Positions 34,271-43,682 of a stretch of DNA of 64,000 nucleotides are shown here, piece after piece. Within the stretch, counting starts at the first letter, position 1; each line of letters begins with the position of its first letter. The notes under the pieces are model-generated. The model was not told where the DNA came from and did not search any database. It saw only the letters and a list, made by a program, of their open reading frames with translations. The stretch spans positions 62,001 to 126,000 of the forward strand of contig NZ_JACIEW010000001.1 in the NCBI RefSeq assembly GCF_014197055.1, given 5' to 3'. The position numbers and the translations under genes were made by a program. The stretch is from Devosia subaequoris. Lineage in GTDB: Bacteria > Pseudomonadota > Alphaproteobacteria > Rhizobiales > Devosiaceae.

Positions 34271-36754
34271 ATGCTTCGATTGCTTGGCTGGCTTTTTGGA
34301 TTTGGCATGTTCCTCGCCCTTGGCGGGGTTGCGGCTGGTGCGGTCTATCTGGCGGCGGTCAGTGCGCAATTGCCGGATTATACTGTTCTGCAGGATTACC
34401 AGCCCCCAGTCACGACACGCGTTCATGCGGCCGATGGCACGCTGCTGGCCGAGTATGCCCGTGAACGGCGCCTGTTCCAGCCGGTGGAAACCGTTCCGCC
34501 GCTCGTGGTGCAGGCGTTTCTCTCGGCGGAGGACAAGGACTTTTTCAGTCATAACGGCATTGCGATCGATGGCGTGGTGCGCGCCGTGCGGGACAATGTG
34601 CTGGCGCGGCTGGATGGAAATAATTCCATTCAGGGTGGCGGTTCGTCGATTACCCAGCAGGTGGCCAAGAACTTTCTGCTGACATCCGAGCAGACGTGGG
34701 ACCGCAAGATCCAGGAGGCCATTCTGGCGCTGCGGATCGAGTCGACCTTCGGCAAGGACAAGATCCTCGAACTCTACCTCAATGAGATATTCCTCGGGCT
34801 GAACTCATATGGCGTGGCTGCGGCGGCGCTCAACTATTTTGACAAGGCGCTCTATCAGCTCACCCTGCCCGAGGCGGCCTATATCGCTGCCCTGCCCAAG
34901 GGACCGAACAACTATCACCCATTTCGCCGGACCGAGGCAGCCGTCGAGCGACGCAACTGGGTGATCGATCGCATGGTCGAGAATGGCTATGTCACCTATG
35001 AAGAGGCCTTTGTCGCCAAGCAGGAGCCGCTCAACGTCATTCCGCGCGCTGCGGGTAGCCAGCTTTACTCGGCTGAGTATTTTACCGAGGAAGTGAGGCG
35101 CGAGCTGGCCAAGCTCTATGGCGAAGATCAGCTTTATGGTGGCGGTCTTTCCGTGCGCACCACGCTTGAGCCGCGTTTACAGGAATATGCCCGACGGGCG
35201 CTGATGGACGGGCTGATCGAATTCGATCACGGGCGTGGCTTTCGCGGACCCGTCGCCAGCGTAGAAATCGGCGAGGACTGGGGACTGGCCGTTGCTGGCA
35301 TCGAACCGCTTAGCGATGTGCCGGAATGGCAGCTTGCGGTCGTGCTGGAGGTGGGTAACAACGAAGCGCGAATTGGTCTCAGACCCGATGACGATGTGGA
35401 TGGCGCGGTGGCGGCCGATCGGATCGAGGGTGTCTTATCCGGGCCGGAAATCCGGTGGGTGTCACAGGCCGTCCAGAACATCCTCAATGTCGGTGATGTA
35501 GTCTATGTCTCGCAGGTGGCGGGCAAGGACGGTATCTACACGCTGGAACAGGTGCCTGAGATCGAGGGCGCGCTGGTGGCGATGGACCCGCGGACCGGCC
35601 GAGTGCTGGCGATGGTCGGCGGTTTTTCCTTTGCTGAAAGTGAGTTCAATCGCGCGACGCAGGCCCTAAGACAGCCGGGGTCGTCCTTCAAGCCGATCGT
35701 CTATGCGGCGGCGCTCGACAACGGCTATACGCCGGCCTCGGTGGTGCTGGATGCACCGGTGGAAGTGCGCATGGGCGATGGCTCGGTATGGCGGCCGGAG
35801 AACTATTCGCAGGAGTTCTATGGCCCGCAGACGTTGCGGCGTGGCATCGAGCGCAGCCGAAACGTGATGACGGTGCGTCTGGCGCGCGATATCGGCATGC
35901 CGCTGATTGCCGATTACGCGCAGCTCTTCGGCATCTATGACAATATGCAGCCGGTGCTGGCGATGGCGCTGGGGGCCGGGGAAACCACGGCGCTGCGCAT
36001 GACAGCCGCCTATGCGACTATTGCCAATGGCGGGCGCAAGATTGTGCCAACGCTGATCGATCGCATTCAGGATCGCTATGGTGCCACGGTGTACCGTCAC
36101 GATCAGCGGCTTTGCGAAGGATGCGAAGCGCAAGATTGGCAGGGGCAGGGCGAGCCGCGCATCCTCGATAACCGGCAACAGGTACTTGATCCGATGACGG
36201 CCTATCAGATCACCTCGATGATGGAAGGGGTGATCCTGCGCGGCACCGGCACGGCGGCCCGCGCACTTAACCGGCCGGTGGCCGGCAAGACGGGGACGAC
36301 GAATGACTACAAAGACGCCTGGTTCGTCGGGTTCACGCCGGAATTGGCGGTGGGCGTCTATGTCGGCTACGACCAGCCGCGATCCATGGGGTCCTCCTCC
36401 ACGGGTGGTGGCATGGCCGTGCCGATCTTTACAGACTTCATGGCAAATGCCCTGCAGGGAAAACCCGCGACGCCGTTCAATGTGCCGGCTGGCATGAGCA
36501 CGGCCTGGATCAATCCCAGCACGGGAGTAAAGGCGTTCGAAGGTGAGTCCGCAATCGCGGAGGCGTTCAAACCGGGAACCGGACCTAACCTGATGACTTC
36601 GGTGATTGGTCTGGATGTGCAGGCATTTGACGCCATGCAGCGCGAGCAAATGATGCAGCAACAATATGGTGGTTCGTTCCGGACCACCCAGCCCAGTGGC
36701 GGCGGCACATTCCTTGATCCAAGCCTTAGTGCCCCTCAGAGCCTGACGGACTGA
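34271..36754 (+). CDS. mrcA: Penicillin-binding protein 1A (bifunctional class A)
   Basis: 827 residues. N-terminal membrane anchor (about 5-30); glycosyltransferase-51 domain (about 50-230) with AEDKDFFSHNGI and GGSSITQQVAKN; an OB-like insert; and a transpeptidase domain (about 420-760) with serine motif GSSFKP, SRN and KTGTTNDYKDAWF. It polymerises and crosslinks peptidoglycan in the periplasm. ATG has AGGTGA upstream. The gene follows the amidase, so wall synthesis and cleavage are co-located. The C-terminal 60 residues are Gln/Met/Ser-rich and probably disordered. Confidence 0.96.
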   Translation: MLRLLGWLFGFGMFLALGGVAAGAVYLAAVSAQLPDYTVLQDYQPPVTTRVHAADGTLLAEYARERRLFQPVETVPPLVVQAFLSAEDKDFFSHNGIAIDGVVRAVRDNVLARLDGNNSIQGGGSSITQQVAKNFLLTSEQTWDRKIQEAILALRIESTFGKDKILELYLNEIFLGLNSYGVAAAALNYFDKALYQLTLPEAAYIAALPKGPNNYHPFRRTEAAVERRNWVIDRMVENGYVTYEEAFVAKQEPLNVIPRAAGSQLYSAEYFTEEVRRELAKLYGEDQLYGGGLSVRTTLEPRLQEYARRALMDGLIEFDHGRGFRGPVASVEIGEDWGLAVAGIEPLSDVPEWQLAVVLEVGNNEARIGLRPDDDVDGAVAADRIEGVLSGPEIRWVSQAVQNILNVGDVVYVSQVAGKDGIYTLEQVPEIEGALVAMDPRTGRVLAMVGGFSFAESEFNRATQALRQPGSSFKPIVYAAALDNGYTPASVVLDAPVEVRMGDGSVWRPENYSQEFYGPQTLRRGIERSRNVMTVRLARDIGMPLIADYAQLFGIYDNMQPVLAMALGAGETTALRMTAAYATIANGGRKIVPTLIDRIQDRYGATVYRHDQRLCEGCEAQDWQGQGEPRILDNRQQVLDPMTAYQITSMMEGVILRGTGTAARALNRPVAGKTGTTNDYKDAWFVGFTPELAVGVYVGYDQPRSMGSSSTGGGMAVPIFTDFMANALQGKPATPFNVPAGMSTAWINPSTGVKAFEGESAIAEAFKPGTGPNLMTSVIGLDVQAFDAMQREQMMQQQYGGSFRTTQPSGGGTFLDPSLSAPQSLTD

Positions 36755-36836
36755 GCGCGGTATTTGTGCACACCGCGAATTGGTAGACGAGGAGTTGTTG
36801 CACTGTCGCTGCTAGTGAGCTAGGAACCCAGCCCGT

Positions 36837-36920
36837 GCCCCTCTGGCGGAATGGTAGACGCAGAGGACTCAAAATCCTCCGCTGCGAGGCGTGCCGGTTC
36901 GAGTCCGGCGGGGGGCACCA
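36837..36920 (+). tRNA. tRNA-Leu (anticodon CAA)
   Basis: 84 bases including an encoded CCA end. Acceptor stem GCCCCTC pairs with GGGGGGC (one T-G wobble), followed by discriminator A. The anticodon stem GAGGA/TCCTC (36863-36867, 36875-36879) encloses loop CTCAAAA, giving anticodon CAA (36870-36872) for UUG. A class II variable arm (CGCTGCGAGGCG) and T-arm GCCGG-TTCGAGT-CCGGC are present. A long variable arm and discriminator A fit leucine. Confidence 0.96.
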
Positions 36921-37141
36921 CATTCTGCATCATTTGTTCGCATCAGATTGAGCCCGCCCGGCAGTTGACGCCCTCCGGGCCTGCGGCGTGCAGAAGCGCC
37001 AGCCATTGCCCAGTCTCCAGCGCCCGTCCAGCCGGCACCGTGAGGCGGTGTGAATTGGTCCCCCCGGCGGTCTGAATATCGCTCAGTCCAGCCGGCTTCG
37101 GGGTTCCAGGCCGTGGCCCGGATTGAAGCTGGAGTCGCTGC

Positions 37142-38503
37142 ATGAACCCGTTGTCGGCCGGACCGCTCTGGCAGCGTTTCAGCCTGTTCCTGATTCCATT
37201 GATGGCCTCGAATATCCTGCAGGCCCTGTCAGGCACCATCAACTCAATCTATGTCGGCCAGTTGATCGGCGTGGAGGCCCTTGCGGCCATTGCCACATTC
37301 TTTCCGCTGATGTTCTTCCTGATGAGTTTCATCATCGGGCTCTCGGCTGGCTCGACGGTTCTGATCGGCCAGGCTTGGGGCGCCAAGAACATCGACAAGG
37401 TCAAGCAGGTGGCCGGCACGACCTTAGCCGCAGCAATCGCCCTGGGGCTGCTGGTCGCCATTGGCGGTGGGATCTGCGCGGAACAGATCCTGGTCGCGTT
37501 GGGCGCTCCGGATAACATCCTGTCTCTTTCGGTGGGCTATGCACGCATTGCCCTGATCGGCATGCCCGGCTTCTTCGTTTTTCTGGTTGTAACGTCCGTC
37601 CTGCGGGGGGTGGGCGATACGATCACGCCGCTGTTTTCGCTGATCATGTCGCTGCTGGTGGGGCTTGTGGTCACGCCCGCGCTGATCCTGGGATGGTTCG
37701 GCCTGCCGCAGATCGGCGTCAATGCGGCCGCCGTGGCGATGATCTCGGGCTTCGTTTCAGTTCTGGTTTTCCTGTTCTTCTATATGCGTGCTCGCAGCAT
37801 GCCCCTGGCGCCGGACAAGATCCTGCTGGCGGCCATGCTTCACCCGGATATCAAGCTGCTGGCGCTGATCCTGCGGCTGGGCATTCCGGCCGGGCTGCAG
37901 ATGGTGATCGCGTCCAGTGCCGGTATCGTCGTGGTTGGGCTGGTCAATCGCTTCGGGTCAGATGCGACGGCGGCCTATGGGGCGCTGGGGCAGTTCATGA
38001 GCTACGTGCAGTTCCCGGCCATGTCGATCGGCATCGCGGCCTCGATTTTCGCGGCCCAGGCGATCGGCGCGCGGCAGAACGACCAATTGGCCGCGATTGC
38101 CCGGGTCGCCTTGACTCTCAACCTCGTCGTAACGGGCGGGCTGATCGTGCTGGCCTATCTGTTCAGCCAGCACGTTGTAGCGCTGTTCATCATGGACCCT
38201 GCGGTCGTCGACCTCACCGAGTCGCTGTTGCACGTCGTGCTGTGGAGCATTGTCTGCTTTGGCTGGAGCATGGTCTTTTCGGGGATCATGCGAGCCAGCG
38301 GCACGGTCTATGTGCCCATGATACTCTCGGTGGCGTGTATTCTGCTGGTCGAGTTGCCCGGCGCGATCTGGCTGAGCCGGACCAGTCTCGGGCTGACCGG
38401 CATCTGGGTGGCCTATGCGGCTTCTTTCACTACCATGATGTTGCTGCAGGGATTCTGGTACCAGTTTGTCTGGAAGCGCAAGGAAATCGTGGCGCTGGTT
38501 TGA
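37142..38503 (+). CDS. MATE-family multidrug/metabolite efflux transporter
   Basis: 453 residues with 12 predicted helices in two six-helix halves. The first helices carry the family pattern (LMASNILQALSGTINSIYVG), followed by SAGSTVLIGQAWGAKNIDKV; the second half repeats it (SSAGIVVVGLVNRFG, then SIGIAASIFAAQAIGARQND). It exports cationic drugs or metabolites in exchange for Na+ or H+. ATG 37142 has GGAG upstream. The 221 bases between the tRNA gene and this start contain several GC-rich stems but no recognised riboswitch. Confidence 0.9.
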   Translation: MNPLSAGPLWQRFSLFLIPLMASNILQALSGTINSIYVGQLIGVEALAAIATFFPLMFFLMSFIIGLSAGSTVLIGQAWGAKNIDKVKQVAGTTLAAAIALGLLVAIGGGICAEQILVALGAPDNILSLSVGYARIALIGMPGFFVFLVVTSVLRGVGDTITPLFSLIMSLLVGLVVTPALILGWFGLPQIGVNAAAVAMISGFVSVLVFLFFYMRARSMPLAPDKILLAAMLHPDIKLLALILRLGIPAGLQMVIASSAGIVVVGLVNRFGSDATAAYGALGQFMSYVQFPAMSIGIAASIFAAQAIGARQNDQLAAIARVALTLNLVVTGGLIVLAYLFSQHVVALFIMDPAVVDLTESLLHVVLWSIVCFGWSMVFSGIMRASGTVYVPMILSVACILLVELPGAIWLSRTSLGLTGIWVAYAASFTTMMLLQGFWYQFVWKRKEIVALV

Positions 38504-38521
38504 GGCGCCACGGTTTGATCC

Positions 38522-38794
38522 TCAGTGTTCGCCAAGCGTCATACGCAGGGCGCGCAAGCCGTCTGGGGAAAAGACGTCGATCTCCACACGGGCAGGGTTG
38601 TGGGCCATGCGGCGAGTCCGTGCGGACAAGGCCATGACCACGCCAAGCAGGTCGCCGACCGAGCGTTTCTGGCGCGGCAACATACGGTCCGTCATGCCAC
38701 TAAGTGCCTTGTTGCGCACTTTCATGTCCGGTGAGGCGAGAGGTGAACGACCAATGAAGTTGGCCAGTTCGACAAGAGCACTGCGTTCACTCAT
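38522..38794 (-). CDS. Small hypothetical protein
   Basis: 90 residues, soluble and basic in the middle (RMLPRQKRSVGD). The order is an N-terminal helix (ALVELANFIGR), a basic segment and a strand-rich end (ARVEIDVFSPDGLRALRMTL). ATG 38794 has GGAG seven bases upstream, which supports real translation. I do not recognise a family. It converges on the MATE gene and lies on the same strand as the carboxypeptidase gene 160 bases upstream; that spacer (38795-38954) has GC-rich stems but no gene. Confidence 0.6.
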   Translation of the reverse strand: MSERSALVELANFIGRSPLASPDMKVRNKALSGMTDRMLPRQKRSVGDLLGVVMALSARTRRMAHNPARVEIDVFSPDGLRALRMTLGEH

Positions 38795-38954
38795 TGGGCT
38801 ACTCCATACACAAGCACCAATTGCTTCCCCATGGACCAGGGAGTTCCTGATCCGGTAGCCCGGCCAGCGGTTGGTTCCGCCGTGCCGGATCGTCTTAAGT
38901 CACGCATCGGAACGGTCCGAAAGTCGCGTCGCACTTTCGGGTCCGATGCCTGCG

Positions 38955-40520
38955 TCAGCCCTGCATCGCCAGGCAGGCCAGATCCTGGTCCTTGAGGCGA
39001 TTGCACATGTCGGTCGCTGCATCTCTGTCACCGAAGCCCACGAAACGGGCGCGGTAGAACACCTGGCCGTTCTTTTCGAACCGCTCGACGTAGGAACGGA
39101 AGTCGCCGAGTGAGCCGACCTTGCCGGCAGCATCGGACAACATGGAGCGGGCGCTGTCTTCGGACGGACCGGCACCGATCTGCACAATCCAGCCACTGAT
39201 TGGGGCCGCGTCGGCAACAGAACCCGAATGCATCAGATCAACCGGCTGTCCGGCGCCACCGGATACATTGGCGGGCGGCAGCAGGGGCGTGGAAGCAGGC
39301 GTCTGGCCGAGAGCTGCCGGCGGCGCGCCCAGATTATAGGTTTCGCTGAGCCATGCACCGATGACGTCCTGGCTGGGATAAGCGGGCGCCGCCTGAGTTG
39401 GCGCCGCCAGTACATTGGCGGCCTGAACCGCAGGAGAAAGCCCCAGGTCGGCTGGAACCGGGGTCGGTAGCGTCACAGGAGCAGCAGAAGCCGCGGCGAC
39501 TTGCGGTGCCTGCTGAGGCTGTGCACCATTAGCAGCGACCAGGGCGGCAAGGCGGAAGTCCGGCATTGGCGTGGGCATGGCGAAGGTCGGCTTGCGCGGC
39601 TGGGCGAGGGCGAACTGGGTGTTGCCCTGGCGGCCCGGCACTGGAACCATGGCGGTCTGCAAATAGTCGCCACGGCGGCCCTTGGAGAGATAGCTTGAGA
39701 CCAGCTGGCGGACCTTTTCATCACGTGAAGCTGCTGAGTTGAAGCCGAAGGCAACGACGATGATGTGGCGATTGTCCTTGCGGGCCGCGGTCAGGAGGTT
39801 CGAGCCCGCTGCATTGATGTAGCCGGTCTTGATGCCGTCAACGGCGCCCATATAGCCCAACACACGGTTGTGGTTGCCATAGGTCTTGCCGCCATAGCGG
39901 AACGAGGTGGTCTGGAAGAGCTCGTAATATTGAGGGTAGTGCTGATAGATCGCCATGCCCAGGATGGCCTGGTCGCGAACAGTCGTGATCTGGCGGCCAT
40001 CCGGCAGGCCGGAGGCATTGCGATAGGTGGTGCTCGACATGCCCATCGCGCGGGCAGTGGCGGTCATGCGTTCTGCGAACTTGGATTCTGTGCCGGAGAT
40101 ATGCTCGGCGATGACGCGGGCCATGTCGTTGGCCGAAAGCGTTACCAGCGATTTCATTGCGTCCTCGACCGTAATGGTCGAGCCGGCCCGGAGGCCCAGC
40201 TTTGTGGGAACGGCAGATGCGGCGTGGCGAGACACGGTCATCTTTGTCGACAAGCTCAGGTTGCCGGCCTGCAGTTCCTGGAACAGCACGTACAGCGTCA
40301 TAACCTTCGCTACAGACGCCGGATAGCGCCGCGAGTCGGCTTCATGTTCGTAGAGAACTTTGCCGGACTTGGCGTCGACAACCACGCCGGCATATTTGCG
40401 CAGGTTCTCGATGGCATGGGTGGGCGCCGCGGCAGACAGGCCAAGGGCGAAGGTCACAAGAATGGTGGCGACAGCACGCAAAAAGGCGGTGCGCCAGGGG
40501 GTCTTTGCCAGGAAAATCAC
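38955..40520 (-). CDS. D-alanyl-D-alanine carboxypeptidase (PBP5 family) with SPOR domain
   Basis: 521 residues: signal peptide ending PTHA (near 36), peptidase S11 domain (about 38-270) with SVAK, SAND and KTGYINAAG motifs, a Pro/Ala/Gln-rich linker (about 280-430), and a C-terminal SPOR domain (about 435-521, WIVQIGAGPSEDSARSML) that binds denuded septal peptidoglycan. It trims the terminal D-Ala of stem peptides. GTG 40520 with GGAG seven bases upstream is preferred to TTG 40532. It lacks the PBP5 C-terminal membrane amphipathic helix; the SPOR domain may replace it for localisation. Confidence 0.92.
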   Translation of the reverse strand: MIFLAKTPWRTAFLRAVATILVTFALGLSAAAPTHAIENLRKYAGVVVDAKSGKVLYEHEADSRRYPASVAKVMTLYVLFQELQAGNLSLSTKMTVSRHAASAVPTKLGLRAGSTITVEDAMKSLVTLSANDMARVIAEHISGTESKFAERMTATARAMGMSSTTYRNASGLPDGRQITTVRDQAILGMAIYQHYPQYYELFQTTSFRYGGKTYGNHNRVLGYMGAVDGIKTGYINAAGSNLLTAARKDNRHIIVVAFGFNSAASRDEKVRQLVSSYLSKGRRGDYLQTAMVPVPGRQGNTQFALAQPRKPTFAMPTPMPDFRLAALVAANGAQPQQAPQVAAASAAPVTLPTPVPADLGLSPAVQAANVLAAPTQAAPAYPSQDVIGAWLSETYNLGAPPAALGQTPASTPLLPPANVSGGAGQPVDLMHSGSVADAAPISGWIVQIGAGPSEDSARSMLSDAAGKVGSLGDFRSYVERFEKNGQVFYRARFVGFGDRDAATDMCNRLKDQDLACLAMQG

Positions 40521-40861
40521 CCGGTACTCCAATTACTCAATCGGGCAACTGGCCCGTACGCTACTCGTTTGACGCAGGAAGAATTCGCGTGTCCCCAAAC
40601 CGGTAAAATTCATCCTTTTCAGAGGTTAGGGCGGTGCCGTTACGAATCCGTAAAATGCAATCATTTTTTGGCCGAGCGTCTGTTTGGTGCAACAGGGAGG
40701 GTGGCACAGCACCGTCTGGCAGCACGGAATTGCCGGGCTGGGGGCAGTCGCCAGGGGCGCTCACATTTTCGGGAAGCGATGGCCCTTAACATAAGGCCGA
40801 TTTTGCCTACATAATGGGTCCAACCAACTGCTTCGTTTCCTCTGGCGACAGAGCGACTGCC
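40521..40861. other. Divergent intergenic region between carboxypeptidase and clpS
   Basis: 341 bases with no supportable gene. It must hold promoters for both directions. A TACATAAT box at 40809-40816, about 45 bases before the clpS ATG, is a possible -10 element. A TTACG/CGTAA inverted repeat lies near 40639-40652. I see no recognised RNA. Confidence 0.4.
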
Positions 40862-41281
40862 ATGACTGTGACTCCCATGCTGCTCAAAGAAAATGTGCCG
40901 TCCGCAAGCCGGTTTTCGTCGCCATCGCGCGTTCACGCCGGACCCAAGGATGGTGAGCCTGGCCGCCCCGGTGGGAACGATGCGGATTTCGAAACCGGGA
41001 CGGTGACCAAGACGCGTCCCAAAACCAAAAGGCCGAACCTATATCGGGTTCTGCTGCTCAACGACGACTACACGCCGATGGAATTCGTCGTTCTGGTGCT
41101 GCAGGACGTCTTCAACAAGTCACGCGAAGACGCCATGCGCATCATGCTGCACGTCCACCAGAAGGGGGTTGGTGAGTGCGGCGTATATCCATACGAGGTC
41201 GCCGAAACCAAGGTGACCCGCGTGATGGATACGGCACGCAAGAACCAGCATCCGCTGCAATGCGTGATGGAAAAACAGTAG
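40862..41281 (+). CDS. clpS: ClpS adaptor for ClpAP, with N-terminal extension
   Basis: 139 residues from ATG 40862 (or ATG 40877). The conserved core (about 55-139) has [16 protein letters not shown] for binding N-degron residues, the helix [20 protein letters not shown], and [15 protein letters not shown]. The first 50 residues are a disordered Pro/Gly/Arg-rich extension, longer than the roughly 106 residues of the E. coli protein. It delivers N-end-rule substrates, including those made by Aat, to ClpA. clpA follows by nine bases. Confidence 0.94.
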   Translation: MTVTPMLLKENVPSASRFSSPSRVHAGPKDGEPGRPGGNDADFETGTVTKTRPKTKRPNLYRVLLLNDDYTPMEFVVLVLQDVFNKSREDAMRIMLHVHQKGVGECGVYPYEVAETKVTRVMDTARKNQHPLQCVMEKQ

Positions 41282-41290
41282 GAACATCAT

Positions 41291-43630
41291 ATGCCCTCAT
41301 TTTCGCGCGGACTCGAAAAGGCCCTGCACCAGGCGATGAACCTGGCCCGTGAGCGCAACCATGAGTTCGCCACGCTCGAGCATCTGCTTCTGGCCCTGAC
41401 AGACGATCGCGATACCCTGGCCGTACTGACCGGGTGCGACGTCGATATCGACGCGCTCAAGAGCGACCTCGAAGATTTCATCAATGAAGAACTGGACAGC
41501 CTGATTGTGCAGAACGGGCAGGATGCCCGGCCGACCGCTGCTTTCCAGCGCGTGATCCAGCGCGCCGTGATCCACGTTCAGTCCTCGGGTCGCGAAGAGG
41601 TTACGGGTGCAAATGTGCTCGTTGCCATCTTTGCCGAGCGCGAGAGCCACGCCGCCTACTTCCTCGAACAGCAGGACATGAGCCGGCTCGACGCGGTCAA
41701 CTTCATCTCCCACGGCATTACCAAGTCCGGACCGAGCGAAGAGCGCAAGGTGCACGGTGCCGAAGAGGGGGATGGACACTCAGAAGGTGGTGCGGAGGCG
41801 AAGAAGAGTTCGGCGCTGGCCGATTTCTGCGTCAACCTCAATGAGAAGGCCCGTGCCGGAAAGATCGACCCGCTGATCGGCCGCGACACCGAGTTGCGCC
41901 GGACCATCCAGGTGTTGTGCCGTCGTTCGAAAAACAATCCGCTCTATGTCGGTGATGCTGGTGTAGGAAAGACGGCTATTGCCGAAGGCCTGGCGCGCAA
42001 GATCATTGAGGGCGACGTGCCCGAAGTGCTCAAGGAAGCCGTCATCTATGCGCTCGATATGGGTGCGCTCTTGGCCGGTACACGCTATCGCGGCGACTTT
42101 GAGGAGCGGCTCAAGGCGGTGATGAAGGAGCTCGAGAAGATGGCCAATGCGGTGCTCTTCATCGACGAAATTCACACCATGATCGGTGCCGGTGCCACTT
42201 CTGGCGGCGCGCTCGATGCCTCGAACCTGCTCAAACCTGCCCTGGCAAGCGGGGCGATCCGTTGCATCGGCTCGACCACCTACAAGGAATACCGCCAGTT
42301 CTTCGAGAAGGATCGCGCTCTTGTGCGGCGCTTCCAGAAGATTGACGTGAATGAGCCGACCGTTCCGGATGCTATCGAGATCGTCAAAGGCCTGCGGCCG
42401 TATTTCGAAGAGTTCCACAAGCTCAAATACACCGATGATGCTCTCAAGGCCGCGGTGGAGCTGAGCGCGCGCTATATCACGGACCGCAAATTGCCGGATA
42501 AGGCGATCGATGTGATCGACGAGACCGGGGCAAGCCAGATGCTGCTGCCCGAGGATAAGCGCAAGAAGACGATCGATGTCGAGGATATCGAGACCACGAT
42601 TGCTTCAATTGCGCGCATCCCGCCCAAATCGGTGTCCAAGTCCGATGCCGAGCTGCTTTCGGGACTGCAACAGAGCCTCAAGACCGTGGTGTTCGGGCAG
42701 GATGACGCCATCACCGCGCTGTCATCGGCCATCAAGCTGGCGCGTGCCGGCTTGCGGGAACCGGAGAAGCCGATCGGTTCGTATCTGTTTACCGGTCCCA
42801 CTGGTGTGGGCAAGACAGAGGTTGCCAAGCAACTGGCCGACACGCTCGGTGTTGAACTGCTGCGCTTTGACATGTCCGAATATATGGAACGCCACACGAT
42901 CAGCCGATTGCTCGGGGCGCCTCCGGGCTATGTCGGGTTCGATCAGGGCGGGCTGCTGACCGATGGCGTTGACCAGCATCCGCATTGCGTGGTGTTGCTC
43001 GACGAGATCGAGAAGGCCCATCCGGACCTTTACAACGTGCTGCTGCAGGTGATGGACCACGGCAAGCTGACCGATCACAACGGCAAGGCGGTGGATTTCC
43101 GCAATGTCATCCTGATCATGACGTCCAATGTCGGTGCGGCAGAACTGGCGCGCGCACCGATCGGCTTTGGCCGTAAGCGCGAACAGGGCGACGACGAAGA
43201 GGCGATCAACCGCACCTTCAGCCCAGAGTTCCGCAACCGCCTGGATGCGATCATCTCGTTCGCGCCGCTGCCGCGTGAAGTGGTGCGTCGCGTGGTGGAG
43301 AAGTTCGTGCTGCAACTCGAAGGTCAGTTGGCCGAGCGTGGGGTGACCATCAACCTTACGCCCGAGGCGGCCGACTGGCTGGCCGAGCATGGCTATGACG
43401 AGCGCATGGGTGCCCGCCCGCTGGGCCGGGTGATCCAGGAGCACGTCAAGAAGCCGCTGGCCGATCAGGTGCTGTTCGGCGAATTGGTCAATGGTGGTTC
43501 GGTAACAGTGGCGGTGGTGGGTGAAGGCCCCGAAGCCAAGCTAGAGCTGGTGGCGGTGCCGCCCCGGCCGGCCAAGCCCAAGGCATTGCCGAAACCCAAG
43601 AAGCCGAAGGCGACTGCGGACAAGAACTGA
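41291..43630 (+). CDS. clpA: ATP-dependent Clp protease ATP-binding subunit ClpA
   Basis: 779 residues, AAA+ unfoldase. The N-terminal repeat domain (1-145) binds ClpS. D1 (about 165-400) has Walker A GDAGVGKT and Walker B VLFIDEIHT. D2 (about 460-740) has GPTGVGKTEV and CVVLLDEIEKAHPD. The IGFGRK near 617-622 matches the IGL/IGF-type loop that docks on ClpP. The Lys/Pro-rich tail (after 750) is longer than in E. coli. ATG 41291 follows AGGA. A strong terminator follows. Confidence 0.97.
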   Translation: MPSFSRGLEKALHQAMNLARERNHEFATLEHLLLALTDDRDTLAVLTGCDVDIDALKSDLEDFINEELDSLIVQNGQDARPTAAFQRVIQRAVIHVQSSGREEVTGANVLVAIFAERESHAAYFLEQQDMSRLDAVNFISHGITKSGPSEERKVHGAEEGDGHSEGGAEAKKSSALADFCVNLNEKARAGKIDPLIGRDTELRRTIQVLCRRSKNNPLYVGDAGVGKTAIAEGLARKIIEGDVPEVLKEAVIYALDMGALLAGTRYRGDFEERLKAVMKELEKMANAVLFIDEIHTMIGAGATSGGALDASNLLKPALASGAIRCIGSTTYKEYRQFFEKDRALVRRFQKIDVNEPTVPDAIEIVKGLRPYFEEFHKLKYTDDALKAAVELSARYITDRKLPDKAIDVIDETGASQMLLPEDKRKKTIDVEDIETTIASIARIPPKSVSKSDAELLSGLQQSLKTVVFGQDDAITALSSAIKLARAGLREPEKPIGSYLFTGPTGVGKTEVAKQLADTLGVELLRFDMSEYMERHTISRLLGAPPGYVGFDQGGLLTDGVDQHPHCVVLLDEIEKAHPDLYNVLLQVMDHGKLTDHNGKAVDFRNVILIMTSNVGAAELARAPIGFGRKREQGDDEEAINRTFSPEFRNRLDAIISFAPLPREVVRRVVEKFVLQLEGQLAERGVTINLTPEAADWLAEHGYDERMGARPLGRVIQEHVKKPLADQVLFGELVNGGSVTVAVVGEGPEAKLELVAVPPRPAKPKALPKPKKPKATADKN

Positions 43631-43654
43631 CGCTTGTATTGCAATCAAGTTTAG

Positions 43655-43682
43655 AAGGGCCGGAAGCGATTCCGGCCCTTTT
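43655..43682 (+). terminator. Rho-independent terminator after clpA
   Basis: Perfect 11-bp stem AAGGGCCGGAA/TTCCGGCCCTT (43655-43665, 43670-43680), loop GCGA, ending in a short T run (43679-43682). It may also serve the convergent DUF1275 remnant. Confidence 0.85.

Noticed and set aside
36921-37141. Possible riboswitch upstream of the MATE gene
   Set aside because: Several GC-rich stems are present, but no guanidine, TPP, cobalamin or SAM core motif could be matched.
36943-37242. 99-codon minus-strand frame between tRNA-Leu and the MATE gene
   Set aside because: Overlaps the first 100 bases of the well-supported MATE gene, has no ribosome site and no family match.
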